A stretch of DNA of 64,000 nt from the IMG/VR virus record IMGVR_UViG_3300032224_000970, positions 95,684-159,683 of that record. One strand, 5' to 3'. The stretch is from a virus. The notes beneath the pieces are model-generated. The model was given only the letters and a program-made list of their open reading frames with translations. It ran no database searches and was not told the DNA's origin. Each line of letters opens with the position of its first letter. The stretch's first letter is position 1. A program made the translations under genes and the position numbers. Shown one piece after another: positions 14,939 through 22,612 of this stretch.

Positions 14939-17380
14939 ATGAATTTTAAACAATTTACTGCAAAACTTAATGAATCCGCTACGGAGTTGGACAAACATAT
15001 ATCTGATTTTTCTAAAGGTGTTAAGTCCTCAGCTGCAAAACACTCTACATACAAAAGTGGTGGTGGTAAGATTCATAACATGAAGCATGTTGAAACTGAC
15101 TCTGATCATCAGAAAGTATTTGACCATCTAAAGAAGATGGGTTATAAAAAGACTTCTGGATATGATCCAAAGCCAAATCAGTTTGATATGCATCACAATC
15201 GTGATTCAATGACTTCAAAGAGCGATCCTGTTCACCATTCATCTGGTGTTTCTGCTCATATTGAACAAGAACATGGTGGTAAAATGAAAGTCCACTTTAC
15301 TCATCGTCATATGAAAGAAGAAGTAGAGTTAGACGAAGCAACTACTGGTGCTACTAAGTTGGTGCATACAAGAAAAGGTGCTGATGGTGCCAAGTATCAC
15401 ATTATGCAAGACTCTCCTACCGATTATTCTGTTCATAGAGAACATAAAGGTAAGACTACTCATATCGATACTTACAGTTCTTTACATAGAGCAAAGTCTG
15501 TTCTAGATAACGAAGTTAAAGAAGAAGTAGAGTTAGACGAAGCCACTGTTAATACTAAAAAGTATTCATGGGGAACTATGAAGACTGTGCATCATGGCGC
15601 TGACTTCTCAATTCCTTTACATCCTGAACATCACCAAGCTATCGCTAAGTTAAAAGATGAACAGGAACATCACTTCAAAGATGAAACAGGTCGTCATTGG
15701 ACTGCTCGTCGTAAGGGTGAAGATGTTCATTTCCAAGGTGCTAATGGTGGTAGTTCTACTAAAGTCCCACATTCAACTATGTCCGAAGAAGTTGAATTGG
15801 ATGAAGATATTTCTAAAATGTCAACTGACAAGTTGAAAAAACATTGGGATACTCATAAAGATCAAACTGGTGCATCACCTGTTTTCGCAGCCCAACTTAA
15901 AAAAGTTGCTAAAGAGTTGGCGAAACGTAAAGCATTAAACAAAGAAGAAACAGAATTAGATGAGGTATTAAATCCATCTATGGGTGCTGGCGAATACATC
16001 AAAGATTTTCAAAAATCTGATGCACCTCAATTTAAAGGTAAATCAAAGGAGAAAAAACGTATGATGGGAATTGCCGCATACCTACAAGCCAAACGTGATA
16101 TGAAAGAACAAGCACCTGTTGCTCCAACTATTGATAGAAAATATATCAAGGGAACTCCAGAGAACAAAGCGCATAAAGAAAAGAACAAACCGATCAATGG
16201 TCATCCAACCAATAAGATGAAAGAAGAAGTTGAAATGGATGAAGCATTTATCAATGGTCGTGAGTATGCATCACATGGTTTAATGCACCCTGATCATGCT
16301 AAGATGGATATTCATCAGCCAGCTAATCGAGAAGTTGACTTCTATGCTAGTAAAACTGGCAACAAGATGTCTGGTAAAGTTATGAAGAATGATGGTAAAC
16401 AAGTCCACATTCAAGCACATAAGGAACTGGGAGATGGTAAATTGCATAAATTTAAAGTAACGCCACACTTACCAAAATCAACTAATGAAGAAGTTGATTA
16501 TATTGAAGAACTGAATAGTTCTGATATTGCTAAAATCCATAGCGACGCAGCAGCGCATCATGCAGCTACCCTTGCAAAGAAACCTGAGCAAAAACCAAAA
16601 AGCATGTTGGACAAAGTTAAAGATACTTGGGCAAAAGCAGACCCAAAGAAATATAAGAAGTATTACGCCAACGAAGAAACTAAGAAGCAAGATGCTCCAT
16701 TTGATGGACCATATAAAAAGACTCCAGGTTCTACTACCGACAAGTCTGGTGCTGTTCATACACCAATGTCACGTGCAAGACATCTAGCACGTATGGCTAT
16801 GCAAAAGAAAATGAAAGAAGAGTTTGACGTAGAGATCGATGACGCATTAGCAGATTCATTGGTTGAAACTGTTCTTGATGAAAACATCTGGTTGGATGAA
16901 AATCTTGTTGGTGGTCAAAAGAAACTTGACAAAAACAACAATGGTAAACTAGATGCTGAAGATTTCAAGAAACTACGCAAAGAAGAAAAAGAATGTCCTG
17001 ACTGCCACAAGCCAATGAGTAAGTGCGAGTGCAGTATGAATGAGTCAATTGACTTTGATGATGAAGGTAATTTGGTTGTAGAGAAAATTTCTTACTCCAA
17101 CTTCATCAGAAATCTTCAAGAAATTAAACTATCCGATCTTCCAGTTCGTAAAGTAACTGGTCGTGCTTATGGCGGTGGCGCACAGAAAGATGCACCTGAG
17201 CATGATGAGGATGATGACAAACCGAAAGCGAAACCAGAACCAGCTGAAAAGCGTGGTCGTGGTAGACCTGTTGGTTCTAAATCTGGCGCCAATCAAAAGG
17301 TAACGAGCGGAACTAAACGCAGCGGTGTTGACTACACTGGTTACAAATTACATCTGCCAAACACAAATAAATCTTATTAA
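14939..17380 (+). CDS. 813-residue putative head-internal polyprotein with repeated LDE sites
   Basis: Starts at the ATG at 14939 (a TTG 9 bases upstream is in frame). The N-terminus MNFKQFTAKLNE-S fits a prohead-protease signal. His/Lys-rich modules are then separated by near-identical acidic linkers of the form K-E-E-V-E-L-D-E: LDE at residues 131-133, 199-201, 287-289, 340-342, MDE at 433-435 and IEE at 522-524, usually followed by A, D, V or L. The C-terminus carries an EF-hand-like loop (DKNNNGKLDAEDF, from 664), a CPDC...CEC zinc-type cluster (686-698) and an AT-hook-like GRGRP (about 773-777). The T4 prohead protease cuts after [I/L]-x-E, so this could be a polyprotein matured into DNA-binding peptides in the head. 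Function is inference. Confidence 0.7.
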   Translation: MNFKQFTAKLNESATELDKHISDFSKGVKSSAAKHSTYKSGGGKIHNMKHVETDSDHQKVFDHLKKMGYKKTSGYDPKPNQFDMHHNRDSMTSKSDPVHHSSGVSAHIEQEHGGKMKVHFTHRHMKEEVELDEATTGATKLVHTRKGADGAKYHIMQDSPTDYSVHREHKGKTTHIDTYSSLHRAKSVLDNEVKEEVELDEATVNTKKYSWGTMKTVHHGADFSIPLHPEHHQAIAKLKDEQEHHFKDETGRHWTARRKGEDVHFQGANGGSSTKVPHSTMSEEVELDEDISKMSTDKLKKHWDTHKDQTGASPVFAAQLKKVAKELAKRKALNKEETELDEVLNPSMGAGEYIKDFQKSDAPQFKGKSKEKKRMMGIAAYLQAKRDMKEQAPVAPTIDRKYIKGTPENKAHKEKNKPINGHPTNKMKEEVEMDEAFINGREYASHGLMHPDHAKMDIHQPANREVDFYASKTGNKMSGKVMKNDGKQVHIQAHKELGDGKLHKFKVTPHLPKSTNEEVDYIEELNSSDIAKIHSDAAAHHAATLAKKPEQKPKSMLDKVKDTWAKADPKKYKKYYANEETKKQDAPFDGPYKKTPGSTTDKSGAVHTPMSRARHLARMAMQKKMKEEFDVEIDDALADSLVETVLDENIWLDENLVGGQKKLDKNNNGKLDAEDFKKLRKEEKECPDCHKPMSKCECSMNESIDFDDEGNLVVEKISYSNFIRNLQEIKLSDLPVRKVTGRAYGGGAQKDAPEHDEDDDKPKAKPEPAEKRGRGRPVGSKSGANQKVTSGTKRSGVDYTGYKLHLPNTNKSY

Positions 17381-17392
17381 GGAGAAACAAAA

Positions 17393-18667
17393 ATGGCATT
17401 ATGGGGAAACAAAGATAGTAAGACTGCTTCTGGTACTGTAAGCATCGCATCAACTGGTGTCGTTACTGGGTCTAGCACTTCATTTCTATCTCAAGCAAGA
17501 ATCGGTGATATTCTAACAGCGAATAGCGTTGAATATCAAATCGTAACTATTACTAGCAATACTGTTGCTAAAGTAATTATGGGACGCAACAATGGTAATG
17601 GATCAGTTACTACTTGTTCTGCTCAATCCTATACTCTATCTGAAAAACCAACATTCGTTCCACACGAATCACGTTCTTCAAGCAGCGACTCTGGTGATTC
17701 AGCAGTAGTATATGGTGTTGACGCTACTGAAGCAACTGCTGGTGGCGATAACGTCTCTGCAGTTTCTGTTGGTACTATCGCTGGTACTCGTTACCTTGGT
17801 ACTGCTCCAGCAGTAACATTCTCTGGTGGTGGTGGTTCTTCTGCTGCAGCTACTGCAACTATCTCTGGTGGTGCAGTTACAGCAATTACTGTTACTAACA
17901 CTGGTACTTCTTATACTTCAGCACCAACTGTTACTGTTGCTAAACCTGCTCGTATTATTCCTACTTCTGGTATCACTATTGGTACTGATACTGTTGCTTA
18001 CACTGCACACGGCTTAGTTGCTGGTGAAGCAGTTAAGTATAACAATGGTGGATCTACTACAGCTACTGGTTTAACTTCTGGTACAACTTACTATGTGGCT
18101 ACTGCTGGTTTGACTGCTAACGCATTCGAAGTTAAAGCAGCAACAACTACTGGTACTCTTGCAGCTACTGTTGCTACTTCTGGTACTGCTGGTCAATTTA
18201 CTTGCGGTGCTTCTACTCTTGCTGCTTCTGATCGTGTTACTATCACTGGTACAAATACTGGTACAGGTACTATCACTGGTTATGCATCTGGTACAACTTA
18301 TAAAGTTTCTGCAGTTACTGGTACTTCACCAAGCGTAACTGGTTTCACTTTAACAACTGAGGCTGGTTCTGCTTTAACTACTACTGCTGGTACTTTGGTT
18401 GGTTTGACTTATACAACTGAAACAGTTATCGATATCTCTGGTACTGGTAACAATGCTCAGTACTTTGAAATCCAAGCTGCAGCTGATCAAGCAATCGCTA
18501 CTGCTGCACTAGGTGATGGTGCTGTTGGTGGTTCACAGCATGCTGGTTGGGTTCGTCGTACTGTTGGTACTGGTGGTCGTGCTGGTCGTGTTCAGTATGA
18601 AACTTTAGTTGCCATGGGTTCAATCACTGGTGACGCAGCTGACGATATCGCTTTCAAAGATAGTTAA
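17393..18667 (+). CDS. Virion structural/decoration protein with Thr-Gly-Ala-rich insert
   Basis: 424 residues. The N-terminus (MALWGNKDSKTASGTV) and the C-terminus (QHAGWVRRTVGTGGRAG then YETLVAMGSITGDA) match a conserved head or decoration protein of T4-like aquatic phages. A long central insert of Gly, Thr, Ala and Ser-rich beta repeats (SGTTYYVATAGL, SGTTYKVSAVTG) separates them, like Ig-like or fibre-type modules. A GGAG ribosome site precedes the ATG and a strong terminator follows, so it is probably highly expressed late. Confidence 0.72.
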   Translation: MALWGNKDSKTASGTVSIASTGVVTGSSTSFLSQARIGDILTANSVEYQIVTITSNTVAKVIMGRNNGNGSVTTCSAQSYTLSEKPTFVPHESRSSSSDSGDSAVVYGVDATEATAGGDNVSAVSVGTIAGTRYLGTAPAVTFSGGGGSSAAATATISGGAVTAITVTNTGTSYTSAPTVTVAKPARIIPTSGITIGTDTVAYTAHGLVAGEAVKYNNGGSTTATGLTSGTTYYVATAGLTANAFEVKAATTTGTLAATVATSGTAGQFTCGASTLAASDRVTITGTNTGTGTITGYASGTTYKVSAVTGTSPSVTGFTLTTEAGSALTTTAGTLVGLTYTTETVIDISGTGNNAQYFEIQAAADQAIATAALGDGAVGGSQHAGWVRRTVGTGGRAGRVQYETLVAMGSITGDAADDIAFKDS

Positions 18668-18680
18668 TAAATACTATGGA

Positions 18681-18709
18681 GAGGGGAGAAGTCCTCCCCT
18701 CATTTTTTT
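18681..18709 (+). terminator. Rho-independent terminator
   Basis: A perfect 8-bp GC-rich stem GAGGGGAG / CTCCCCTC with loop AAGTC, followed by a run of seven T, 13 bases after the structural gene. Confidence 0.92.
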
Positions 18710-18721
18710 ACAATGGAGTGA

Positions 18722-18928
18722 ATGATGTTGGATGAAAATACTATTAATGTTGAGATAGATGCATTAAAGAAGGAACATAGCAAAAAGATGGATCTTCTTC
18801 AGCAATTACGTAACAGTATTGCACAAACTGAAGCTGAGATTCATCATTTAAGTGGTGCTGTTGCTATGTGTGAAAAATTATTAAATATGACCAGTGATAA
18901 AGTTGACAATGCACGAAAAGTTAAATGA
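18722..18928 (+). CDS. Small coiled-coil protein
   Basis: 68 residues, almost wholly helical with heptad-like Leu/Ile spacing (KKMDLLQQLRNSIAQTEAEI). No recognised family. GGAG lies 4 bases before the ATG pair at 18722/18725. It is the first gene after the terminator, so it needs its own promoter; TAATAAATA at about 18665 is a possible late element. Confidence 0.7.
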   Translation: MMLDENTINVEIDALKKEHSKKMDLLQQLRNSIAQTEAEIHHLSGAVAMCEKLLNMTSDKVDNARKVK

Positions 18929-19286
18929 GAATAATTTCTTAATCTATGCAATGCATCATTATGATAATCCGCAGTGTCATAGTCTCGAGGAATTTGAAGA
19001 AGATTTAAAGAAGTTTGTTTATCTGAAGAAACTTCTTTCTCGTTATAAAAAAGATAACGAGCTACGAGAACGATTGATACTGAATCATATTATAGTTTTA
19101 TATAATGTGTTCGGAGACGCTGCTACTAATATGATGTTTTATAAGATTGATGAATCGTGTTGGGATACTCTAATTACTTTTCTGGTGTACTTAGAAAGAA
19201 TGCCAGAGGAACTTGCTGAATACTCAATCAAGTTATCAGATTATATGTTGGATGAACGAGTTATTTCTAGTCTAAGGAAAATATGA
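18909..19286 (+). CDS. Conserved T4-like phage protein
   Basis: 125 residues from the ATG at 18909 (a GTG 15 bases upstream is in frame). The beginning, MHEKLNENNFLIYAMHHYDNP, is a conserved opening in T4-like aquatic phages, as is the KKFVYLKKLLSRYKK stretch. All-helical, no membrane segment, no catalytic motif. It overlaps both neighbours, so it belongs to the 18.7-20.8 kb operon that ends with lysis-type genes. Confidence 0.78.
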   Translation: MHEKLNENNFLIYAMHHYDNPQCHSLEEFEEDLKKFVYLKKLLSRYKKDNELRERLILNHIIVLYNVFGDAATNMMFYKIDESCWDTLITFLVYLERMPEELAEYSIKLSDYMLDERVISSLRKI

Positions 19287-19819
19287 GTCGCATTGTTGAC
19301 AACTTAATTGCCTTTCGCATACTGCAGAAGTTAGTAAGACCATTCAAAGATACGGATGCTTACCGACTTGGCATTATCGATGATAAGGGAAAGAATCTCG
19401 TAAAGAGTAATACATTTACAACATCCGATCAACGAGATGCGTATACTTACCTAGATCGTTTAGTGTTCAATGTAAAGAAACTAATCAATCGTCTTCCAGG
19501 TGGCGAGAGCAAGATGAAGAATCTTGTTGCTGCGCTTTGGTTGATAAAAGAATATTATGAGAAGAATGATAGAAGCACTTCTCTAATGGCAGAAAGATAC
19601 ACTAGGATCCTCGAGAAAATTGATGATGGTGTTGTCTTAGTTGAAGAAGAAATTACAGTAAAGAAATTTCTTCAAAGTTTAGAAGAAGATGGTGCAGTAG
19701 GTGGTGTTGCTAATGTAACAGGCGCAGCAGTATCAACTGACCAACCAAAAATTGATAAGAAGAATATCAAGAAGTATCAAATGATGGCAAGGAGAAAACC
19801 AATAAATGTGGGTGCTTAG
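19283..19819 (+). CDS. Conserved T4-like phage protein
   Basis: 178 residues. The block AYRLGIIDDKGKNL, then DQRDAYTYLDRLVFNVKKLI and LPGGESKMKNLVAALWL, is a strongly conserved family in T4-like aquatic phages that I cannot tie to a function. A short acidic/Ala-Gly linker leads to a basic tail (KKYQMMARRKP). It starts in the last codon of the previous gene and overlaps the next by 14 bases. Its conservation with the same neighbour suggests a structural or assembly role. Confidence 0.78.
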   Translation: MSRIVDNLIAFRILQKLVRPFKDTDAYRLGIIDDKGKNLVKSNTFTTSDQRDAYTYLDRLVFNVKKLINRLPGGESKMKNLVAALWLIKEYYEKNDRSTSLMAERYTRILEKIDDGVVLVEEEITVKKFLQSLEEDGAVGGVANVTGAAVSTDQPKIDKKNIKKYQMMARRKPINVGA

Positions 19820-20255
19820 TTTCATACCCGATTCTCTTTTATATTTTGCAGTACTATCAATTTTATTTGCTGGTATTGCGCTTTATGCCGTAAGTTTCTT
19901 CACAAAATTTATACCTCCATTAATTCCATATTCAAGTGGTACCAGAATACTTGGTACCATTTTAACCATAGTTGGTGTATACTTCTATGGCAGTTACGCT
20001 ACCGAAGAAGAGTGGCGTAGTAAAGTAAGCGAAGCACAGGCTAAAGTAGATGCTGCTGAAGCCGAATCTAAGAAGGTCAACACTGTTATTCAGACAAAGG
20101 TTGTTGAGAAGGTTAAGTTAGTCAAGGATGTTCAGGTTGTAATTCAAGAGAAGATCGTTGAGAAAGAAAAGATTATTGATGCTGAGTGTAAAGTTGTACC
20201 AGAAGCAATAGATTTATTAAACGAAGCTGCGAAGCGACCAGAGGTTAAGAAATGA
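19806..20255 (+). CDS. Probable inner-membrane spanin (Rz-like)
   Basis: 149 residues: two hydrophobic segments (about residues 8-33 and 44-61) followed by a long periplasmic coiled coil (EEEWRSKVSEAQAKVDAAEA) and a short C-terminus. The next gene, overlapping by 4 bases, encodes a small lipoprotein. This gene order and topology fit an i-spanin/o-spanin pair, which fuses the inner and outer membranes at the end of lysis and implies a Gram-negative host. Classic Rz has one N-terminal membrane segment, so the second one is unusual. Confidence 0.6.
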   Translation: MWVLSFIPDSLLYFAVLSILFAGIALYAVSFFTKFIPPLIPYSSGTRILGTILTIVGVYFYGSYATEEEWRSKVSEAQAKVDAAEAESKKVNTVIQTKVVEKVKLVKDVQVVIQEKIVEKEKIIDAECKVVPEAIDLLNEAAKRPEVKK

Positions 20256-20512
20256 AAAAACTTCTGCTAATCACTATTATGTTATTGGTTGGTTGCTCTA
20301 CTGCACCAATCGTTCCAAAATTTCCAGATGTTCCGCAAGAGTTATTGACGGAATGTCCAGATTTAAAACAAACAGAGCCTACTACTAAGCTAAGTGATGT
20401 TGTGAAGGTTGTTGCTGATAATTACGGTCGTTATCATGAGTGTCGTATTAAAGCTGAGGTGTGGACTGAATGGTATAAAACACAGAAAAAGATTTTCGAG
20501 GGTGTAAAGTAA
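20252..20512 (+). CDS. Probable outer-membrane spanin lipoprotein (Rz1-like)
   Basis: 86 residues with a lipoprotein signal peptide: MKKLLLITIMLLVGC-S, lipobox LVGC at residues 12-15. The mature part is short with a Pro-containing start (PIVPKFPDVP), then a helix. Size, lipobox and overlap with the membrane/coiled-coil gene upstream support an o-spanin. It is followed immediately by an XhlA-like gene, making a three-gene lysis cassette. Confidence 0.7.
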   Translation: MKKLLLITIMLLVGCSTAPIVPKFPDVPQELLTECPDLKQTEPTTKLSDVVKVVADNYGRYHECRIKAEVWTEWYKTQKKIFEGVK

Positions 20513-20847
20513 TGGCGACACAAAGACTAGACATTGAGAGGATTGCTAAATTGGAAGCGCAAATGGAAGACCTAAAAACCGATGTTGCCGATGTCAAGCA
20601 AGACATTAAAGAATTGCATTCTCGTATCACAACTGGTAATCGTGAGATCATGGACAAGATCGACACTACAGTTGCCACTCTTGCAACAGCAGACGAAGAA
20701 CAACATAAACTCATTACAAAGACTTTGAATGAAGTTAAAGAACGTGTAGATATTCTTGAGAAGTGGAGATTTATGATTGTTGGTGGTGCTATTGCACTTG
20801 GCTATCTAATGTCACATTTGTCAATTTTCGAAAAATTTTTTAAATAA
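20512..20847 (+). CDS. XhlA-like coiled-coil membrane protein, holin candidate
   Basis: 111 residues: an N-terminal coiled coil (KLEAQMEDLKTDVADVKQDI), a second one, then EKWRFMIVGGAIALGYL, one transmembrane segment near the C-terminus with a short basic tail. This is the layout of the XhlA haemolysin/holin-accessory family. The ATG overlaps the previous stop. With the spanin pair it may form the lysis cassette; the endolysin is 42 kb away at 62.6 kb. Confidence 0.6.
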   Translation: MATQRLDIERIAKLEAQMEDLKTDVADVKQDIKELHSRITTGNREIMDKIDTTVATLATADEEQHKLITKTLNEVKERVDILEKWRFMIVGGAIALGYLMSHLSIFEKFFK

Positions 20848-20849
20848 AT

Positions 20850-20878
20850 TTGCTTTGCAATATGAAAAGGGGTATACT
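20850..20878 (+). promoter_or_regulatory. Promoter TTGCTT-17-TATACT
   Basis: TTGCTT (20850-20855) and TATACT (20873-20878), spacer 17, in the gap before the primase gene. It probably starts the nucleotide-metabolism operon (primase, thyX, nrdA, nrdB). Confidence 0.6.
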
Positions 20879-20908
20879 TACGGTGTAGCCCTTTGAGTGA
20901 GAGATATT

Positions 20909-21925
20909 ATGTTATACATTGATGCGAAGTATGCAAACATCTTGGGTAGTCGCCTAAGAAACTTCAAACAAAAGAATGATTATGTTTGGAACTATTCATG
21001 TCCAGTTTGCGGAGATAGTTCTAAGAACAAATTGAAAGCACGTGGATATATCTACCGTAAGAAGTCAGATCTATTCGTGAAGTGTCACAATTGTCAGTAT
21101 GGCAGCAACATTGGCAATCTTATTAAGCATGTTGATCCCGTCCTTTATAATGAGTATGTCTTGGAGCGTTATAAATCTGGCGCAACAAGATACAATGACC
21201 ATAAAGACGTAGCAGAAATTCTCCCCAAAGAAACCGAACTACTAGAGGATGATATTCTCAGTGGTTTGAAACGACTTGATCGTATGGATGAATCACACCC
21301 AGCAGTTAAGTATGTGATTGACAGAAAGATACCGAAGGATAAGTGGTATCTTTTGTATTTTTCACCGAAGTTTAAAGCATTTACGAATACTGTCAATCCA
21401 AAGTTTCAAGAACCGATCGAGGGTGACCATCCTCGTATGATCATTCCATACTTCACAGCTGCAGGTAAGTGTTTTGCTTTTGCTGCTCGAGCATATGGAA
21501 ACGAAGAGCCTAAGTATTACACAATCAAGGTAGATGAGACACAGGAGAAAATTTATGGTATGGATAGATTGGACTTTTCTAGAAGAATTTATGTGGTGGA
21601 AGGACCCATTGACTCGCTATGCATTCCAAATGCAATTGCTGTGTCAGGAGCAAGTTTTGATACCCCTACTATTCGCCAGTTGCTTACTAACGCAACGATT
21701 GTAATGGACAATGAACCTCGCAATAAAGACATAGTAAAACAACTTGCTAAGTATATCGATTTAGGGTATAATGTATTCTTATATCCAGATAATGTCAAAG
21801 AAAAAGATTTGAACGAGATGATCCTATCTGGAACTACTCCGAACGAAATTTTAGAAATGATAAATACAAATACCTTCACAGGTATCGAAGCCAAATTGAA
21901 ATTTAGTACATGGAGAAAAACGTGA
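20909..21925 (+). CDS. DNA primase, gp61 type
   Basis: 338 residues from the ATG at 20909 (a GTG 12 bases upstream is in frame). An N-terminal zinc-binding region has CPVCG and CHNCQ pairs; a TOPRIM domain follows with RIYVVEGPIDS and an IVMDNEPRN strand. Length is very close to T4 gp61 (342). It would make RNA primers at the fork with the gp41-type helicase encoded at 1.9 kb. The end overlaps thyX. Confidence 0.9.
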   Translation: MLYIDAKYANILGSRLRNFKQKNDYVWNYSCPVCGDSSKNKLKARGYIYRKKSDLFVKCHNCQYGSNIGNLIKHVDPVLYNEYVLERYKSGATRYNDHKDVAEILPKETELLEDDILSGLKRLDRMDESHPAVKYVIDRKIPKDKWYLLYFSPKFKAFTNTVNPKFQEPIEGDHPRMIIPYFTAAGKCFAFAARAYGNEEPKYYTIKVDETQEKIYGMDRLDFSRRIYVVEGPIDSLCIPNAIAVSGASFDTPTIRQLLTNATIVMDNEPRNKDIVKQLAKYIDLGYNVFLYPDNVKEKDLNEMILSGTTPNEILEMINTNTFTGIEAKLKFSTWRKT

Positions 21926-22596
21926 AAGTACAGTTAATAAGTTACAGCCAACCCGATACCTACTTCGTGGAGAACACCACAGAATTGATTGCGTTCTGTG
22001 CAAGAGTATCAAATCCCAGCAATCAAAATAACACAGATACATCAGAGAAGTTAATTCGCTATCTAATTAAAAACAAACACTGGTCACCACTAGAGATGGT
22101 TTCTATGTGTTTAGAGATAGTAACTACTCGAGATATCGCAAGGCAGATCTTGCGCCATCGTTCTTTTTCATTTCAAGAGTTTAGTCAGCGTTATGCTGAC
22201 CCAACCAAGGAACTAGATTTTGTACTACGAGAAGCAAGATTACAAGACACAAAAAACAGACAGAATAGCGTAGAGTTAGACTACAGCAATGACGACCATC
22301 GTCGTCTAGCAGCACAGTGGGAAGTTTTACAAAATGAAATTATCCGACGTGCAAAAGAAGCATACTCATGGGCTATTGACAAGGGCATCGCCAAAGAACA
22401 AGCAAGAGCAGTATTACCAGAGGGATTGACTGAAAGTCGTATATACATGAATGGTACGTTGCGTAGCTGGATTCATTTCATTGAACTCCGATCTGCAAAT
22501 GGTACTCAAAAGGAACATCAGTTAGTAGCACTAGAATGTGCAAAGGTTATTGCCACAGTATTCCCAATGGCAACTGAATTAGTAAATAAAGAATAA
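21922..22596 (+). CDS. thyX: Flavin-dependent thymidylate synthase
   Basis: The ThyX signature RHRSFSFQEFSQRY is intact (RHRxxSxxxxSxR form). ThyX makes dTMP from dUMP with methylene-tetrahydrofolate and FADH2. I prefer the GTG at 21922: it has GGAG six bases upstream, overlaps the primase stop as GTGA and gives MKVQLIS, the usual phage start; the ATG at 21910 would add four residues. It is followed by nrdA and nrdB, so the operon supplies deoxynucleotides. 224 residues, normal length. Confidence 0.93.
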   Translation: MKVQLISYSQPDTYFVENTTELIAFCARVSNPSNQNNTDTSEKLIRYLIKNKHWSPLEMVSMCLEIVTTRDIARQILRHRSFSFQEFSQRYADPTKELDFVLREARLQDTKNRQNSVELDYSNDDHRRLAAQWEVLQNEIIRRAKEAYSWAIDKGIAKEQARAVLPEGLTESRIYMNGTLRSWIHFIELRSANGTQKEHQLVALECAKVIATVFPMATELVNKE

Positions 22597-22612
22597 GAAC
22601 ATCGGAGTAAAA

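Noticed and set aside
17826-18017. Leu/Val-rich 63-codon frame inside the 17393 structural gene
   Set aside because: It arises from reading the ACT/GCT/GGT-rich Thr-Gly-Ala repeats in another frame and has no ribosome site.
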